From positions 310,491-374,490 of the forward strand of contig NZ_PQMB01000003.1 of assembly GCF_002918555.1 (NCBI RefSeq): DNA of 64,000 nt. The letters run 5' to 3'. Position numbers and translations under genes: made by a program. This document shows, one piece after another, positions 38,934 through 48,584 of this stretch; the first letter of the stretch is position 1; every line of letters starts with the position of its first letter. Under the pieces are notes generated by a model. It was not told the DNA's origin and did not search any database. It saw only the letters and a list, made by a program, of their open reading frames with translations. Origin of the DNA: Citrobacter amalonaticus. GTDB taxonomy: Bacteria; Pseudomonadota; Gammaproteobacteria; Enterobacterales; Enterobacteriaceae.

Positions 38934-41901
38934 CGTCAATCGCCTCATCGGCCTGTCTGGTCTGTTTATTACCTCGCTTCTGAGTCACGCCGCGCTGGCG
39001 GAAACCGTCAGTAACGCGGCCAGCGGAACCAGCGCAGAAGCGCTGGGGCTAAGCGACTACCGTCACTTTGTCATTTATCCGCGTCTGGAAAAGGCACTGA
39101 AAGCGCAAAAGAATAATGATGAAAAAACGGCTATCCACGAACTGGAATATATTCACCAACAGGTGCCGGATAACGTTCCCCTGACGCTGTATCTGGCTGA
39201 GGCATATCGTCATTTTGGTCATAACGATCGCGCACAGCTGCTGCTGACGGAACAGCTCAAACGTAATCCCGGCGATGCCCGATTGCAGCAGAGTCTGGAC
39301 GCCATCCCCGTGAAGGTGAAACCGGTCAATACCGTGGCAGAACTGCTCGCACAGCAGAAAGCCTGCGAGGCTTCACCGTCAGCACGCTGCCGGAGCGAAG
39401 TCGGACAAAATGCGCTCCGTCTTGAGCAGTTACCCATTGCCAGGCAACAGCTGGACGACCACACGTTCGCCGCGACGCCGCAGGGGAAAGCGCTACGCAA
39501 CGATCTGCTGCAGCGGGCAATCTACCTTAAACAGTGGTCGCTGGCAGAGGAGCTGTTCAGCCAGTCGCGAGACACGCTCAGCGTCACTGAACGCCAGCAG
39601 TGGTTTGACGTGCTAATGGCCGGGCATCTGGACGACAGAATGCAGGCGCTGCAATCACAAGGGATCTTCAATACGCCGGATAACCGTATCGCGTTCGCAA
39701 CGGCGCTGGCGGCACGCGGCGACGCGGCACGCTTGCAGTCGTATCTGCAAAGCGCGCCTCCTGCGTTTCAGACCCCCGAACAAGAAAAAAGCTGGCTGTA
39801 TCTGCTATCGCGCTACAGCGCGCAACCGAAACAGGCGCTGGCTGGCTACTCCGCTCAGTTTGCTGAAAACCGTCAGTATCTGGCGGGGACAACGTTACCG
39901 GCAATGATCAAGGCCGGAGATTACGCCAGCGCGCAAAAAATACTGAACCAGCTTCCGGCTGATGAGATGACGGATGAGCGCTATGCGATCGCTCTGGCGA
40001 CACAAAATCACCCGGAGATATTGCGTCTGGCACGTCAGAGCTATGCCCGAAACCCTGCCGACCTGACACGGCTGGATCAACTTTCGTGGCAACTGATGCA
40101 GGCCGGTCAGTCCCGCGAAGCGACCCATTTACTGTTACAACGTTATCCTTTTCACGGGGATGCACAGACCGCACGCACGCTGATGGTCCGCCTTTCCGGT
40201 TTGCTGAATGCGCATCCTGACTGGGCGACCCCCACGCAAATCGCCCGCCTGTCGCAGCCGCTCTCTTCCGCAGACCTGCGTCAGCTGCAAAGTCAGCTCC
40301 CGGGCCTGGCGGCGAATTGTCAGACGATACGCAACCTGCTCGGCGATATGTCAGCCTCCTACGATGCCGCCGCCTGGAGCAGGCTGGCCCAGTGCTTGCG
40401 CGACGATGTGCCCGGAATGGCGCTTTATGACTTCCAACAGGCTGAAACCCGCAAGCCTGATGTCTGGCATCACCGGGCCGTCGCTTATCAGGCGTTTCAG
40501 GTACAGGATTATGCCACCGCTCTGCAAGCCTGGAAAAAACTCGCCACCCGCGAGATGAGCAATGACGATCTGATTGCCGCGACGAATACCGCCCAGGCGG
40601 CAGGCGATAGCGAAACGCGCGATCGCTGGCTTGAAGAAGCACAAAAACGTGGGCTGGATAACAGCGCGCAGTACTGGTGGCTGCATGCTCAGCGTTATCT
40701 GCCGGAACAGCCGGCGCTGGCGCTCGAGGATTTAACCCGCGCCATCACCCTCCAACCGTCCGCAAATGCCTATGCTGCCCGCGCCGCGGTATATCGACAG
40801 CTGAAGCAGACGCCTGCCGCCATCCGCGATCTGCGCAGTGCCCTGGCGTTAGAACCTGATAACAGCGCCACGCAGGCGGCGCTCGGCTACGCACTCTGGG
40901 ACGCTGGCGATAATGCGCAGTCGCGGGAAATGCTGGAAAAAGCACATAAGGCGCAGCCTGACGATCCGGCGATCGTTAAACAGCTCGCCTACGTCAACCA
41001 GCGACTGAACGACGTCCCGCGTACGCAAGAATATGCCCGCCAGGTTATTGATGATATTGAGAATCTGGAGCAGGTGGACACACTCACGCCCGAACAAAAA
41101 CAGCAGCACTTTAACTTCCGTCGTCTGCACGAAGACGTGGCGCGCCGCTGGAGCGTTAATTTTGACACCTCCGTTGGGCTACGTTCAGGGGCGATGAATT
41201 CAGCCAACAACAACGTGGGCGGTTCTGCTCCGGGTAAAAGTTATCGCAGCTATGGTCAGCTTGAAGCGGAATATCGCCTTGGGCGCAATATGCTGCTGGA
41301 TGGCGATCTGCTGTCGGTATACAGCCGCATATTTGGCGATACGGGTGAAAGTGGCGTCGTAATGCCGGTGAAAAATCCCATGTCAGGCACCGGTCTTCGC
41401 TGGAAGCCGCTGCGTGATTATGTCGCTTTCCTGGCCATTGAGCAGCAGTTTCCACTGGATCGTCACCGCGGCGAAGCGGATACCATGCTGCGAGCGAGCG
41501 CCTCGTTCTTCAACAGCGGAAAATATAGCGATGAGTGGCACCCTGATGGTCAGGGGTGGTTTGCGCAAAACCTCTACCTGGATGCGGCGCAGTATGTCCG
41601 CCAGGATATCCAGGCCTGGACGGCTGATTATCGCGTAAGCTGGCACCAAAAAGTGGCGCACGGCCAAACGGTCGAACCCTACGCGCACGTTCAGGAGAAC
41701 GGCTATCGCGACAAAGCGACGCAAGGGGCACAGATTGGCGGCGTCGGCGTGCGCTGGAATATCTGGAGCGGAGAGACGCATTACGACGCCTGGCCGCACA
41801 AAGTCAGCCTCGGCGTGGAATATCAGCGCACTTTCAACACCATTAATCAAAGTAGCGGGGATCGCAACAACGCGTTTCTCACCATTGGAGTTCACTGGTA
41901 A
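38920..41901 (+). CDS. nfrA: Outer-membrane N4 receptor / glycan exporter NfrA
   Basis: A 993-residue outer-membrane protein. Residues 1-27 form a signal peptide (LIGLSGLFITSLLSHAALA|E). A long periplasmic TPR region follows (for example ALEDLTRAITLQPSANAYAA and the next two repeats) and the last about 250 residues are a beta-barrel ending in AFLTIGVHW with a terminal aromatic. NfrA is the N4 adsorption receptor and probable exporter of the NfrB-made polymer. Start ATG 38920 has GGAG upstream inside nfrB; its stop overlaps the next start in TAATG. Confidence 0.94.
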   Translation: MKQNNVNRLIGLSGLFITSLLSHAALAETVSNAASGTSAEALGLSDYRHFVIYPRLEKALKAQKNNDEKTAIHELEYIHQQVPDNVPLTLYLAEAYRHFGHNDRAQLLLTEQLKRNPGDARLQQSLDAIPVKVKPVNTVAELLAQQKACEASPSARCRSEVGQNALRLEQLPIARQQLDDHTFAATPQGKALRNDLLQRAIYLKQWSLAEELFSQSRDTLSVTERQQWFDVLMAGHLDDRMQALQSQGIFNTPDNRIAFATALAARGDAARLQSYLQSAPPAFQTPEQEKSWLYLLSRYSAQPKQALAGYSAQFAENRQYLAGTTLPAMIKAGDYASAQKILNQLPADEMTDERYAIALATQNHPEILRLARQSYARNPADLTRLDQLSWQLMQAGQSREATHLLLQRYPFHGDAQTARTLMVRLSGLLNAHPDWATPTQIARLSQPLSSADLRQLQSQLPGLAANCQTIRNLLGDMSASYDAAAWSRLAQCLRDDVPGMALYDFQQAETRKPDVWHHRAVAYQAFQVQDYATALQAWKKLATREMSNDDLIAATNTAQAAGDSETRDRWLEEAQKRGLDNSAQYWWLHAQRYLPEQPALALEDLTRAITLQPSANAYAARAAVYRQLKQTPAAIRDLRSALALEPDNSATQAALGYALWDAGDNAQSREMLEKAHKAQPDDPAIVKQLAYVNQRLNDVPRTQEYARQVIDDIENLEQVDTLTPEQKQQHFNFRRLHEDVARRWSVNFDTSVGLRSGAMNSANNNVGGSAPGKSYRSYGQLEAEYRLGRNMLLDGDLLSVYSRIFGDTGESGVVMPVKNPMSGTGLRWKPLRDYVAFLAIEQQFPLDRHRGEADTMLRASASFFNSGKYSDEWHPDGQGWFAQNLYLDAAQYVRQDIQAWTADYRVSWHQKVAHGQTVEPYAHVQENGYRDKATQGAQIGGVGVRWNIWSGETHYDAWPHKVSLGVEYQRTFNTINQSSGDRNNAFLTIGVHW

Positions 41902-42794
41902 TGGGCAAGTTCTTTTCCATTTTGCTGGCGCTTCTGCTTGTCAGCCCCTTCTCCTTCGCCATGAACGGTATCTTCTGGCAACCGCAGACGCGTGACAACG
42001 CGGTGAGTGACGCGGCCTGGCAGTCGTTGATGAACCAGCTACATCAGCAAGGTTTTGATACGCTGATCCTACAGTGGACCCGCTACGGCGATGCGTTTAC
42101 CCAGGAGAGTGAGCGCGCAGCGCTGGTTAAGCGCGCCGCAGCCGCGCAGCAGGCGGGCCTGAAGCTGATTGTCGGACTCAACGCCGATCCTGATTTCTTC
42201 GAGCGGCAGAAACAACCGGCTACAGCGCTGGAAAATTACCTGAGCCGTTTGCGAGTGAAAGATGTTCAGCAGGCCAGATACTGGGCGGCGGCGGCGGGTA
42301 TTCACCCCGATGGCTGGTATATCAGCGCCGAAATTGACGATCTGAACTGGCGTGAAACAGGCGTTCGTGAACAAATGCTGAAATGGCTTGGGGATACGCG
42401 CAAGCTGCTTGATGGTATTGCCAGTAAGCCCGTCTATATCAGTAGTTTTTTCGCAGGCAACATGTCACCTGACGGTTATCGCCAGCTCGTCTCGCAGATG
42501 CATGAACAAGGCGTGAACGTCTGGGTTCAGGATGGCAGCGGCGTCGGCAAATTAAGCGCCGCACAGCGTGACCTGTACCTGAACGCAACCACCGGATGTC
42601 AGTCGTCAACGCCTGCCAGCGGCATCGTCTACGAACTGTTTATGGCGGGCAGCGGTCAGACATTTGTTGCCAAACCAAAGACCTCCGCAGAGATAGCCTC
42701 GCTGCTGCGCGCGCGCTCCTCCTGTGGCAAAGACCGGGTCTACTTCTCACTGCGCTACCTGCCTGCGGCGCAGGGCGTGCTGGAACATCATTGA
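41901..42794 (+). CDS. ybcH: DUF4434 family protein YbcH
   Basis: A 297-residue exported protein: signal peptide FFSILLALLLVSPFSFA|M, then a TIM-barrel glycoside-hydrolase-like DUF4434 domain with LQWTRYGDAF, WYISAEIDDLNW and YISSFFAGNMSP; the acidic AEIDD is at the position where such barrels carry catalytic acids. The one-base overlap with nfrA shows a single operon. It may trim or modify the N4 glycan in the periplasm; this is inference. Confidence 0.87.
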   Translation: MGKFFSILLALLLVSPFSFAMNGIFWQPQTRDNAVSDAAWQSLMNQLHQQGFDTLILQWTRYGDAFTQESERAALVKRAAAAQQAGLKLIVGLNADPDFFERQKQPATALENYLSRLRVKDVQQARYWAAAAGIHPDGWYISAEIDDLNWRETGVREQMLKWLGDTRKLLDGIASKPVYISSFFAGNMSPDGYRQLVSQMHEQGVNVWVQDGSGVGKLSAAQRDLYLNATTGCQSSTPASGIVYELFMAGSGQTFVAKPKTSAEIASLLRARSSCGKDRVYFSLRYLPAAQGVLEHH

Positions 42795-42923
42795 TGTCTG
42801 AGGCCAGCACCCGCTGGCCTGCTCCTCCGGAGATCACATTTCTGACCACTGATAATATCCCTGAACTTCAGGTGTGTTATCATATTCTGCGTAAATACTT
42901 TTCATCTCATACCGAGGCTTTGA

Positions 42924-43319
<396 letters not shown>

Positions 43320-43335
43320 GAAAAGGAGCTCAACT

Positions 43336-44082
43336 ATGGACATCCCACGTATTTTTACCATCAGCGAAAGCGCTCACCGCATCCATAACCCGTTTACAGC
43401 GGAGAAATATGCCACCCTGGGTAAAGCGTTACGCATGACGCCGGGCACGAGGATACTTGACCTGGGCAGCGGATCCGGCGAAATGCTCTGCACCTGGGCT
43501 CGCGATTATGGCATCAGAGGAACCGGCGTAGACATGAGCGCATTGTTCAGTGCTCAGGCCAGACAACGCGCAGAGGAACCAGGCATCGCAGAGCAAGTTA
43601 ACTTCATCCATCGCGACGCCGCAGGTTTTGTCGCAGATGAAAAATGCGATATCGCCGCCTGCATTGGCGCTACCTGGATCGGCGGAGGGGTCGCCGGAAC
43701 GCTCACGCTTCTGCGCGAAAGTCTGAAGCCTGGCGGAATACTTCTCATCGGTGAACCCTGGTGGCGGCACGTTCCCGCCAGCGAGGAGATTGCCAGAGCA
43801 TGTGGCGCAAACGCTATCTCCGATTTCCTCACGCTACCGAAGCTCGTTTCTTTATTCAGCGAGCTTGATTATGACGTGGTGGAGATGGTTTTAGCCGATC
43901 GGGAAGGCTGGGACAGGTATGAAGCGGCGAAATGGCTGACAATGCGCCGGTGGCTGGAGGAGAATCCGGAGGACGAGTTTGCAGCAGAAGTTCGGGCGCA
44001 GCTGACTCTCTCCCCGGAGCGTCATGTGACCTACACGCGTGAATACCTTGGCTGGGGTGTCTTTGCACTTATGCCGCGCTGA
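43336..44082 (+). CDS. yjhP: SAM-dependent methyltransferase YjhP
   Basis: A 248-residue class I methyltransferase with SAM motif I LDLGSGSGEM at residues 41-50, the GVDMS acidic loop and the post-motif GGILLIGEPWW. Matches E. coli YjhP in length and sequence. AAGGAG stands eight bases before ATG 43336. Substrate unknown. It follows topAI closely enough for one transcript, in the place where yjhQ would be in E. coli. Confidence 0.88.
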   Translation: MDIPRIFTISESAHRIHNPFTAEKYATLGKALRMTPGTRILDLGSGSGEMLCTWARDYGIRGTGVDMSALFSAQARQRAEEPGIAEQVNFIHRDAAGFVADEKCDIAACIGATWIGGGVAGTLTLLRESLKPGGILLIGEPWWRHVPASEEIARACGANAISDFLTLPKLVSLFSELDYDVVEMVLADREGWDRYEAAKWLTMRRWLEENPEDEFAAEVRAQLTLSPERHVTYTREYLGWGVFALMPR

Positions 44083-44126
44083 TCCCGTCTTATTAAACGG
44101 CAGAGATCTCGTTTCTGTCTGAAGAT

Positions 44127-44154
44127 AAAGGCCGCATTCAATGATGCGGCCTTT
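44127..44154. terminator. Terminator after yjhP
   Basis: AAAGGCCGCAT (44127-44137) and ATGCGGCCTTT (44144-44154) form a perfect 11-bp stem with a 6-base loop and A/T flanks, suited to both strands. Confidence 0.85.
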
Positions 44155-45097
44155 ATCACTGGGGCCAATTGCATATTAAAATTAATTTGCCAATCATATT
44201 AGTTTCCCGCGTTATCATTGTTCACATGGCACGTTTTGCCTGTTGCAGGCTATTTTCAAAAACAGCGATAAAAAGATTTTATGTCGATTTTTTCACTTAA
44301 GGTAAATATATCGACTTATCACGGCGCATTCAAAAAAACACCTGAAAACGTCTGTTCACCACAGCATCTGCTGCAATAAATTTTTAATTAAAATAGTATG
44401 TTACCACCATCCTGCTATAGTCTTGCGCGGATAACAGGCTGACTGAATATGCCATTAACCAGTAAAATAGCCTCATAACATTCCTGGGATAGTTCCATTA
44501 ATAAGAATATTCCTAATTAATAAAATAACAAATCCACTCTTTAAATATAACACTGTGCTTATTATCACTATTCTCCAGAGGATTTTTACAGTATGGTTTA
44601 ATCTTTGTTGTAGTCTCACTGTGAATGCTATCGAAGCGGCCATTTTGTTCTTTGCACACACTGAGGGAACTCACGCAATATTCGCCTTCCCTTCGAGACA
44701 GACGTTTTCTTTCATTGTGGAATGAACGACCATCGATTAAGGTCAACGCATTTCTGCACTATTGGTTTGGTTATATCAACCAGACGGACTTCTGAATTCA
44801 TCATCAAGAGGAACAGGAATGAACAGAACGTTGAAACCACCTGGAAAATCATATTTTATCAATCAGATACATCGCAAGACGCATAAGACGAGTCGCTATT
44901 GGCAAGGATGTGACATCATGACCCGACAATATACATCCGTCCCCACTATCCGGTTCTGTTCACCAGAAACTGAGAACCGTCACATGAGATAAATCATTCT
45001 CAGCGCGACGCTTAAAATAACTAAAGACCGGATAATACCATCGGATTGATGGTGATAAGAAGAATATTTGCCTGCCTGCAATCAAAGAGGGAACCTA
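44155..45097. other. Long AT-rich region upstream of fimB
   Basis: Over 900 bases with no convincing gene. A frame from ATG 44819 (57 codons, preceded by GAGGAACAGGA) and minus-strand frames around 44513-44746 exist but match nothing I know. In E. coli fimB is also preceded by a long non-coding region that carries distant NanR and NagC control sites; no such operator was recognised by eye here. Confidence 0.4.
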
Positions 45098-45703
45098 ATG
45101 AAAAACAGCGCCGATAACAAAAAAAGGAATTTCCTGACTCAAAATGAAGTGGAGTCACTACTCAAAGCAACAAATACCGGCCCACATGCTGCACGTAATT
45201 ATTGTCTGACATTACTCTGTTTCATTCACGGATTTCGCGCCAGTGAAATCTGTCGCTTACAAATTTCAGATATCGACATTAAATCAAAGTGTATTTACAT
45301 CCACCGCCTTAAAAAAGGATTTTCAACAACTCATCCTTTATTAGGTGAAGAGATACTGGCATTAAAACAGTGGCTGGCTATTCGTATCTCTTATCCCCAC
45401 TCAGACAGCGAATGGTTATTTTTATCGAGGAAAGGAAACCCACTTTCCCGCCAACAGTTTTACCAGATCATTTCTGCTTCCGGTGATAACGCCGGCCTGT
45501 CACTGGAAATTCACCCGCATATGCTTCGCCACTCATGCGGTTTCGCGTTAGCCAATATGGGTATCGATACCCGTCTCATCCAGGACTATCTTGGACACCG
45601 TAATATCCGCCATACCGTCTGGTATACCGCCAGTAACGCGGGGCGTTTTTACGGTATCTGGGATGATGCCCGCCTCAAACAGCGAAATGCAATTTTACTG
45701 TAG
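45098..45703 (+). CDS. fimB: Type 1 fimbriae switch recombinase FimB
   Basis: FimB is a tyrosine recombinase that inverts fimS in both directions. The 201-residue product lacks the N-terminal arm domain, as usual for Fim recombinases, and shows the catalytic set: Arg in HGFRASEICRLQ, HMLRHSCG, and GHRNIRHTVWYT with the nucleophilic Tyr. ATG 45098 gives MKNSADNKKRNFLTQ as in E. coli; the ORF extension to 45068 lacks homology. CAAAGAGGGAACCTA provides the ribosome site. Confidence 0.95.
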   Translation: MKNSADNKKRNFLTQNEVESLLKATNTGPHAARNYCLTLLCFIHGFRASEICRLQISDIDIKSKCIYIHRLKKGFSTTHPLLGEEILALKQWLAIRISYPHSDSEWLFLSRKGNPLSRQQFYQIISASGDNAGLSLEIHPHMLRHSCGFALANMGIDTRLIQDYLGHRNIRHTVWYTASNAGRFYGIWDDARLKQRNAILL

Positions 45704-45819
45704 CCTCTTCAACGCCATGGATGGCGTCGAAATTCCCCTTTCTTGCAATACATTAATAAAAATTAACCTTATGTTAACTATGATTAATGTCCCCGCAAAT
45801 TCCTGTTACATTCCTTATA

Positions 45820-45957
45820 GACTCTGAATAATTCAAGTTGCAGGACAAAACGCGTAGTCGTTTTGAACAGCGCTTGCGCTGGCCCCGAAGGGGCGAGGCC
45901 GAAGGCCGAGTAATAAAGCCAACGTACCTGCAACTTGAAGTATAACGAGTATAAATG
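45820..45957. repeat. Palindromic MITE-like intergenic repeat, copy 2
   Basis: About 138 bases between fimB and fimE with a perfect 13-bp terminal inverted repeat: TTCAAGTTGCAGG at 45832-45844 and CCTGCAACTTGAA at 45927-45939. The interior carries AGCGCTTGCGCT and GGCCCCGAAGGGGC hairpins. It is the reverse orientation of the element at 710-850. The remainder of the 604-base fimB-fimE gap is AT-rich and shows no gene. Confidence 0.75.
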
Positions 45958-46307
45958 CCCCACCATATCCTTATACTGTATCTGGATATTCGTTCACTCA
46001 TGTTCAGTTCATTGCCTTAAACCACCCGGCAATAAAAACCGGTTAAAAATATCATTACCCACAACTTTTTTCCTTTTAATTTTATATACCTGACAACGAC
46101 CACAACAGGCTCTATTGTGATAAGGGATAAAATCTTTAAAAATAAGATTTATCATGTGGCACGATCTTAACCATGTGTAAAAGTAATGTAATCACATGGC
46201 TGTGATTAATCCCTTCATATTAATACGCCTTTAACATCGCGGATTATTTTTTAATCGCTATGATGTTTCTCTGCGGGCTTATAAACTTATTTCAGGAGTA
46301 ATTTATT

Positions 46308-46904
46308 GTGAATCGACGTCGTTATCTTACCGGCAAAGAAGTACAGTCAATGATGCTGGCCGCTCGTCACGGCCCCACCGGAGAGCGGGATTATTGTCTT
46401 ATTCTGTTAGCATTTCGTCACGGGATGCGGATCAGCGAACTCCTCGGACTGCACTATCGTGACCTTGATCTCAACGAAGGGCGAATCCATATCCGTCGCC
46501 TGAAAAACGGCTTTTCCACCATCCACCCGCTGCGTTTTGACGAGCGTGAAGCCGTTGAACGCTGGAGCCAGGAACGCGCTGACTGGAGAGGTGCCTGCTG
46601 TACTGACGCAGTATTTATTTCCCGACGAGGCACGCCACTTTCCCGCCAGCAGGCCTGGCGCATCATTCGTACTGCCGGAATCAATGCCGGTACCGTCACC
46701 CACACTCATCCACACATGTTACGTCATGCCTGCGGTTATGAACTCGCAGAAAGGGGAACGGATACCCGGCTGATACAGGATTATCTGGGCCATCGTAACA
46801 TCCGCCACACGGTACGTTATACCGCCAGTAACGCCGCGCGTTTTGCCGGACTATGGGAGCGAAACAACCTGTTAGAAGAAATTTTACAAGGTAAGAAAAA
46901 ATGA
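46308..46904 (+). CDS. fimE: Type 1 fimbriae switch recombinase FimE
   Basis: FimE is the partner recombinase that mainly turns fimS from ON to OFF. The 198-residue product has Arg in RHGMRISELLGLH, HMLRHACGYE and GHRNIRHTVRYT; the Tyr nucleophile is in the last. The start is GTG 46308 with AGGAG nine bases upstream. It ends 47 bases before the left inverted repeat of fimS, the arrangement that couples fimE mRNA length to switch orientation in E. coli. Confidence 0.95.
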   Translation: MNRRRYLTGKEVQSMMLAARHGPTGERDYCLILLAFRHGMRISELLGLHYRDLDLNEGRIHIRRLKNGFSTIHPLRFDEREAVERWSQERADWRGACCTDAVFISRRGTPLSRQQAWRIIRTAGINAGTVTHTHPHMLRHACGYELAERGTDTRLIQDYLGHRNIRHTVRYTASNAARFAGLWERNNLLEEILQGKKK

Positions 46905-46951
46905 TTTAAGCGATTGATAATGAAAGGAAGTTCTCAAATCGAATTGGTCAA

Positions 46952-47265
46952 TTGGGGCCAAACTGTCCATATCATAAAAAAATTTAACCATCTTTTGCAA
47001 CTCACAAGTTAAAATTACCCGTAATAAGTATTTATCTAACTGATATTCATAGCATTAACTTCAGGCAATTTCTTCACACTCCCCCCAAAACTCAGCACCT
47101 GCCTCCGCTTTGAACTGAAGCAGATGCCGAATGCGTCCATTTGTGCAAATCAAAATATTAGATTTTAAATTCAGAAAATAGTCAGTTTCAAACATAAAAA
47201 ACCAATAAAAAAGCCAGATAACCGACTGAAAGGTTTTTTACTCTAATGAGACAAAATGGCCCCAA
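46952..47265. promoter_or_regulatory. fimS: fimS invertible promoter element (314 bp), OFF orientation
   Basis: TTGGGGCCA at 46952-46960 and TGGCCCCAA at 47257-47265 are the 9-bp inverted repeats IRL and IRR; the enclosed unit is exactly 314 bp, the same as E. coli fimS. The segment next to IRL, AACTGTCCATATCATAAA, is the reverse complement of the fimA promoter end in ON-phase E. coli, so in this assembly the promoter points away from fimA. Its interior is AT-rich with room for IHF and Lrp sites, which were not resolved. Confidence 0.95.
46971..47000 (-). promoter_or_regulatory. fimA promoter inside fimS, reading toward fimE
   Basis: On the minus strand: -35 TTGCAA (47000-46995), 18-base spacer, -10 TATGAT (46976-46971). 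The -10 hexamer and the following ATGGACAGTTTGGCCCC are as in E. coli PfimA. In this orientation it would transcribe fimE antisense rather than fimA. Confidence 0.8.
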
Positions 47266-47398
47266 TTGTCTCATTAGTTGGGCGAGAACTGTACAGAACC
47301 GGCAGTCGAACCATTCGGCTGAAAATATGGAATGCCTGGACGGCAAAACGGCTGCCAACATGGGTTCGTTATATCGATATTGTTTAAAGGAAAAAAGC

Positions 47399-47944
47399 AT
47401 GAAAATTAAAACACTGGCAATCGTTGTTCTGTCAGCCCTGTCCCTGTCCTCTGCGGCGGCTCTGGCCGCTACCACGGTAAACGGCGGTACAGTGCATTTT
47501 AAAGGAGAAGTCGTTAACGCAGCCTGCGCAGTCGATGCCGGTTCTATTGATCAAACCGTACAGTTAGGCCAGGTTCGCTCTGCAAGACTGGCAACGTCCG
47601 GCGACACCAGCTCCGCGGTCGGTTTCAACATTCAACTGAATGATTGTGATACCACCGTCTCTACTAAAGCGTCTATCGCATTCTCCGGCACTGCGGTTGA
47701 TCCCACCAACACTACCGTCCTGGCCCTGCAGGGTTCCGCTGCCGGTAGCGCAACGAACGTCGGCGTACAGATCCTCGACAACAAAGGCACCCCGCTGGCC
47801 CTGGATGGCGCAACCTTCAGCGCGGCAACAACGCTGAACGATGGCACCAACATCATTCCGTTCCAGGCGCGTTACTACGCGACGGGGGCAGCCACTGCCG
47901 GTACCGCTAACGCTGACGCAACGTTCAAAGTGCAATACGAGTAA
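47399..47944 (+). CDS. fimA: Type 1 fimbrial major subunit FimA
   Basis: FimA is the rod pilin polymerised by donor-strand exchange. The 181-residue precursor has a signal peptide ([21 protein letters not shown]), the pilin motif [20 protein letters not shown] with the first Cys and a second Cys in LNDCDT, and the penultimate-Tyr beta zipper end TFKVQYE. ATG 47399 has AAAGG upstream. Expression depends on fimS orientation. Confidence 0.96.
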   Translation: MKIKTLAIVVLSALSLSSAAALAATTVNGGTVHFKGEVVNAACAVDAGSIDQTVQLGQVRSARLATSGDTSSAVGFNIQLNDCDTTVSTKASIAFSGTAVDPTNTTVLALQGSAAGSATNVGVQILDNKGTPLALDGATFSAATTLNDGTNIIPFQARYYATGAATAGTANADATFKVQYE

Positions 47945-48012
47945 TTCATCAGGCAGGGAAGCATTCAGGGCCAGGATGGCCCGTTATCCGCAATGGGACT
48001 GAGGTGATAACG

Positions 48013-48552
48013 ATGCAAAGGATGAAATCAGGTTTGCTGATGCTCTTACTGCCCGCATGTGCGCTGGCCGGGAACTCGTGGAACGTCATGTTGCCCGGAG
48101 GAAGTATGCGCTTCCAGGGCGTCATTATTGCAGAATCCTGTCGCGTCGAAGCGGGCGATCGCCAGATGACGGTGAACATGGGGCAGATCGGCAGCAATCG
48201 ATTTCATGCGACAGGGGAAGATACCAATCCGGTTCCCTTCGATATTCATCTGCAGGATTGCAGTACTGCAGTAAGCCAACGTGTCGGTGTGGCGTTTCAT
48301 GGCGTTGCCGATGGTAAAAATCCCGATGTTCTCTCCGTGGGTGAGGGACCGGGTATCGCCAACGGGATCGGCATTGCGCTGTTTGACCAGGAAGGCAGCC
48401 TGATCCCCCTTAATAGCCCTCCGGGAAGCTGGACAAAGCTCTATACCGGGCCAACCACGCTACATTTTGTCGCGAAATATCGTTCAACCGGGCGTCAGGT
48501 CACCGGAGGTCGTGCCAACGCACAGGCCTGGTTCTCTTTGACCTACCAGTAA
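48013..48552 (+). CDS. fimI: Fimbrial protein FimI
   Basis: FimI is a pilin-like protein needed for normal type 1 fimbriation in E. coli, possibly as rod terminator. ATG 48013 gives 179 residues, equal to E. coli, with GAGGTG six bases upstream; GTG 48004 and ATG 48022 are alternatives. Signal peptide [15 protein letters not shown], pilin cysteines in [12 protein letters not shown] and LQDCSTA, and a C terminus WFSLTYQ. Confidence 0.93.
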   Translation: MQRMKSGLLMLLLPACALAGNSWNVMLPGGSMRFQGVIIAESCRVEAGDRQMTVNMGQIGSNRFHATGEDTNPVPFDIHLQDCSTAVSQRVGVAFHGVADGKNPDVLSVGEGPGIANGIGIALFDQEGSLIPLNSPPGSWTKLYTGPTTLHFVAKYRSTGRQVTGGRANAQAWFSLTYQ

Positions 48553-48584
48553 TTAAGCAGACATACCGAATACAGGAAATGACG

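Noticed and set aside
44513-44746. 77-codon minus-strand frame upstream of fimB
   Set aside because: No ribosome site, no known domain, in an AT-rich control region; not strong enough to call.
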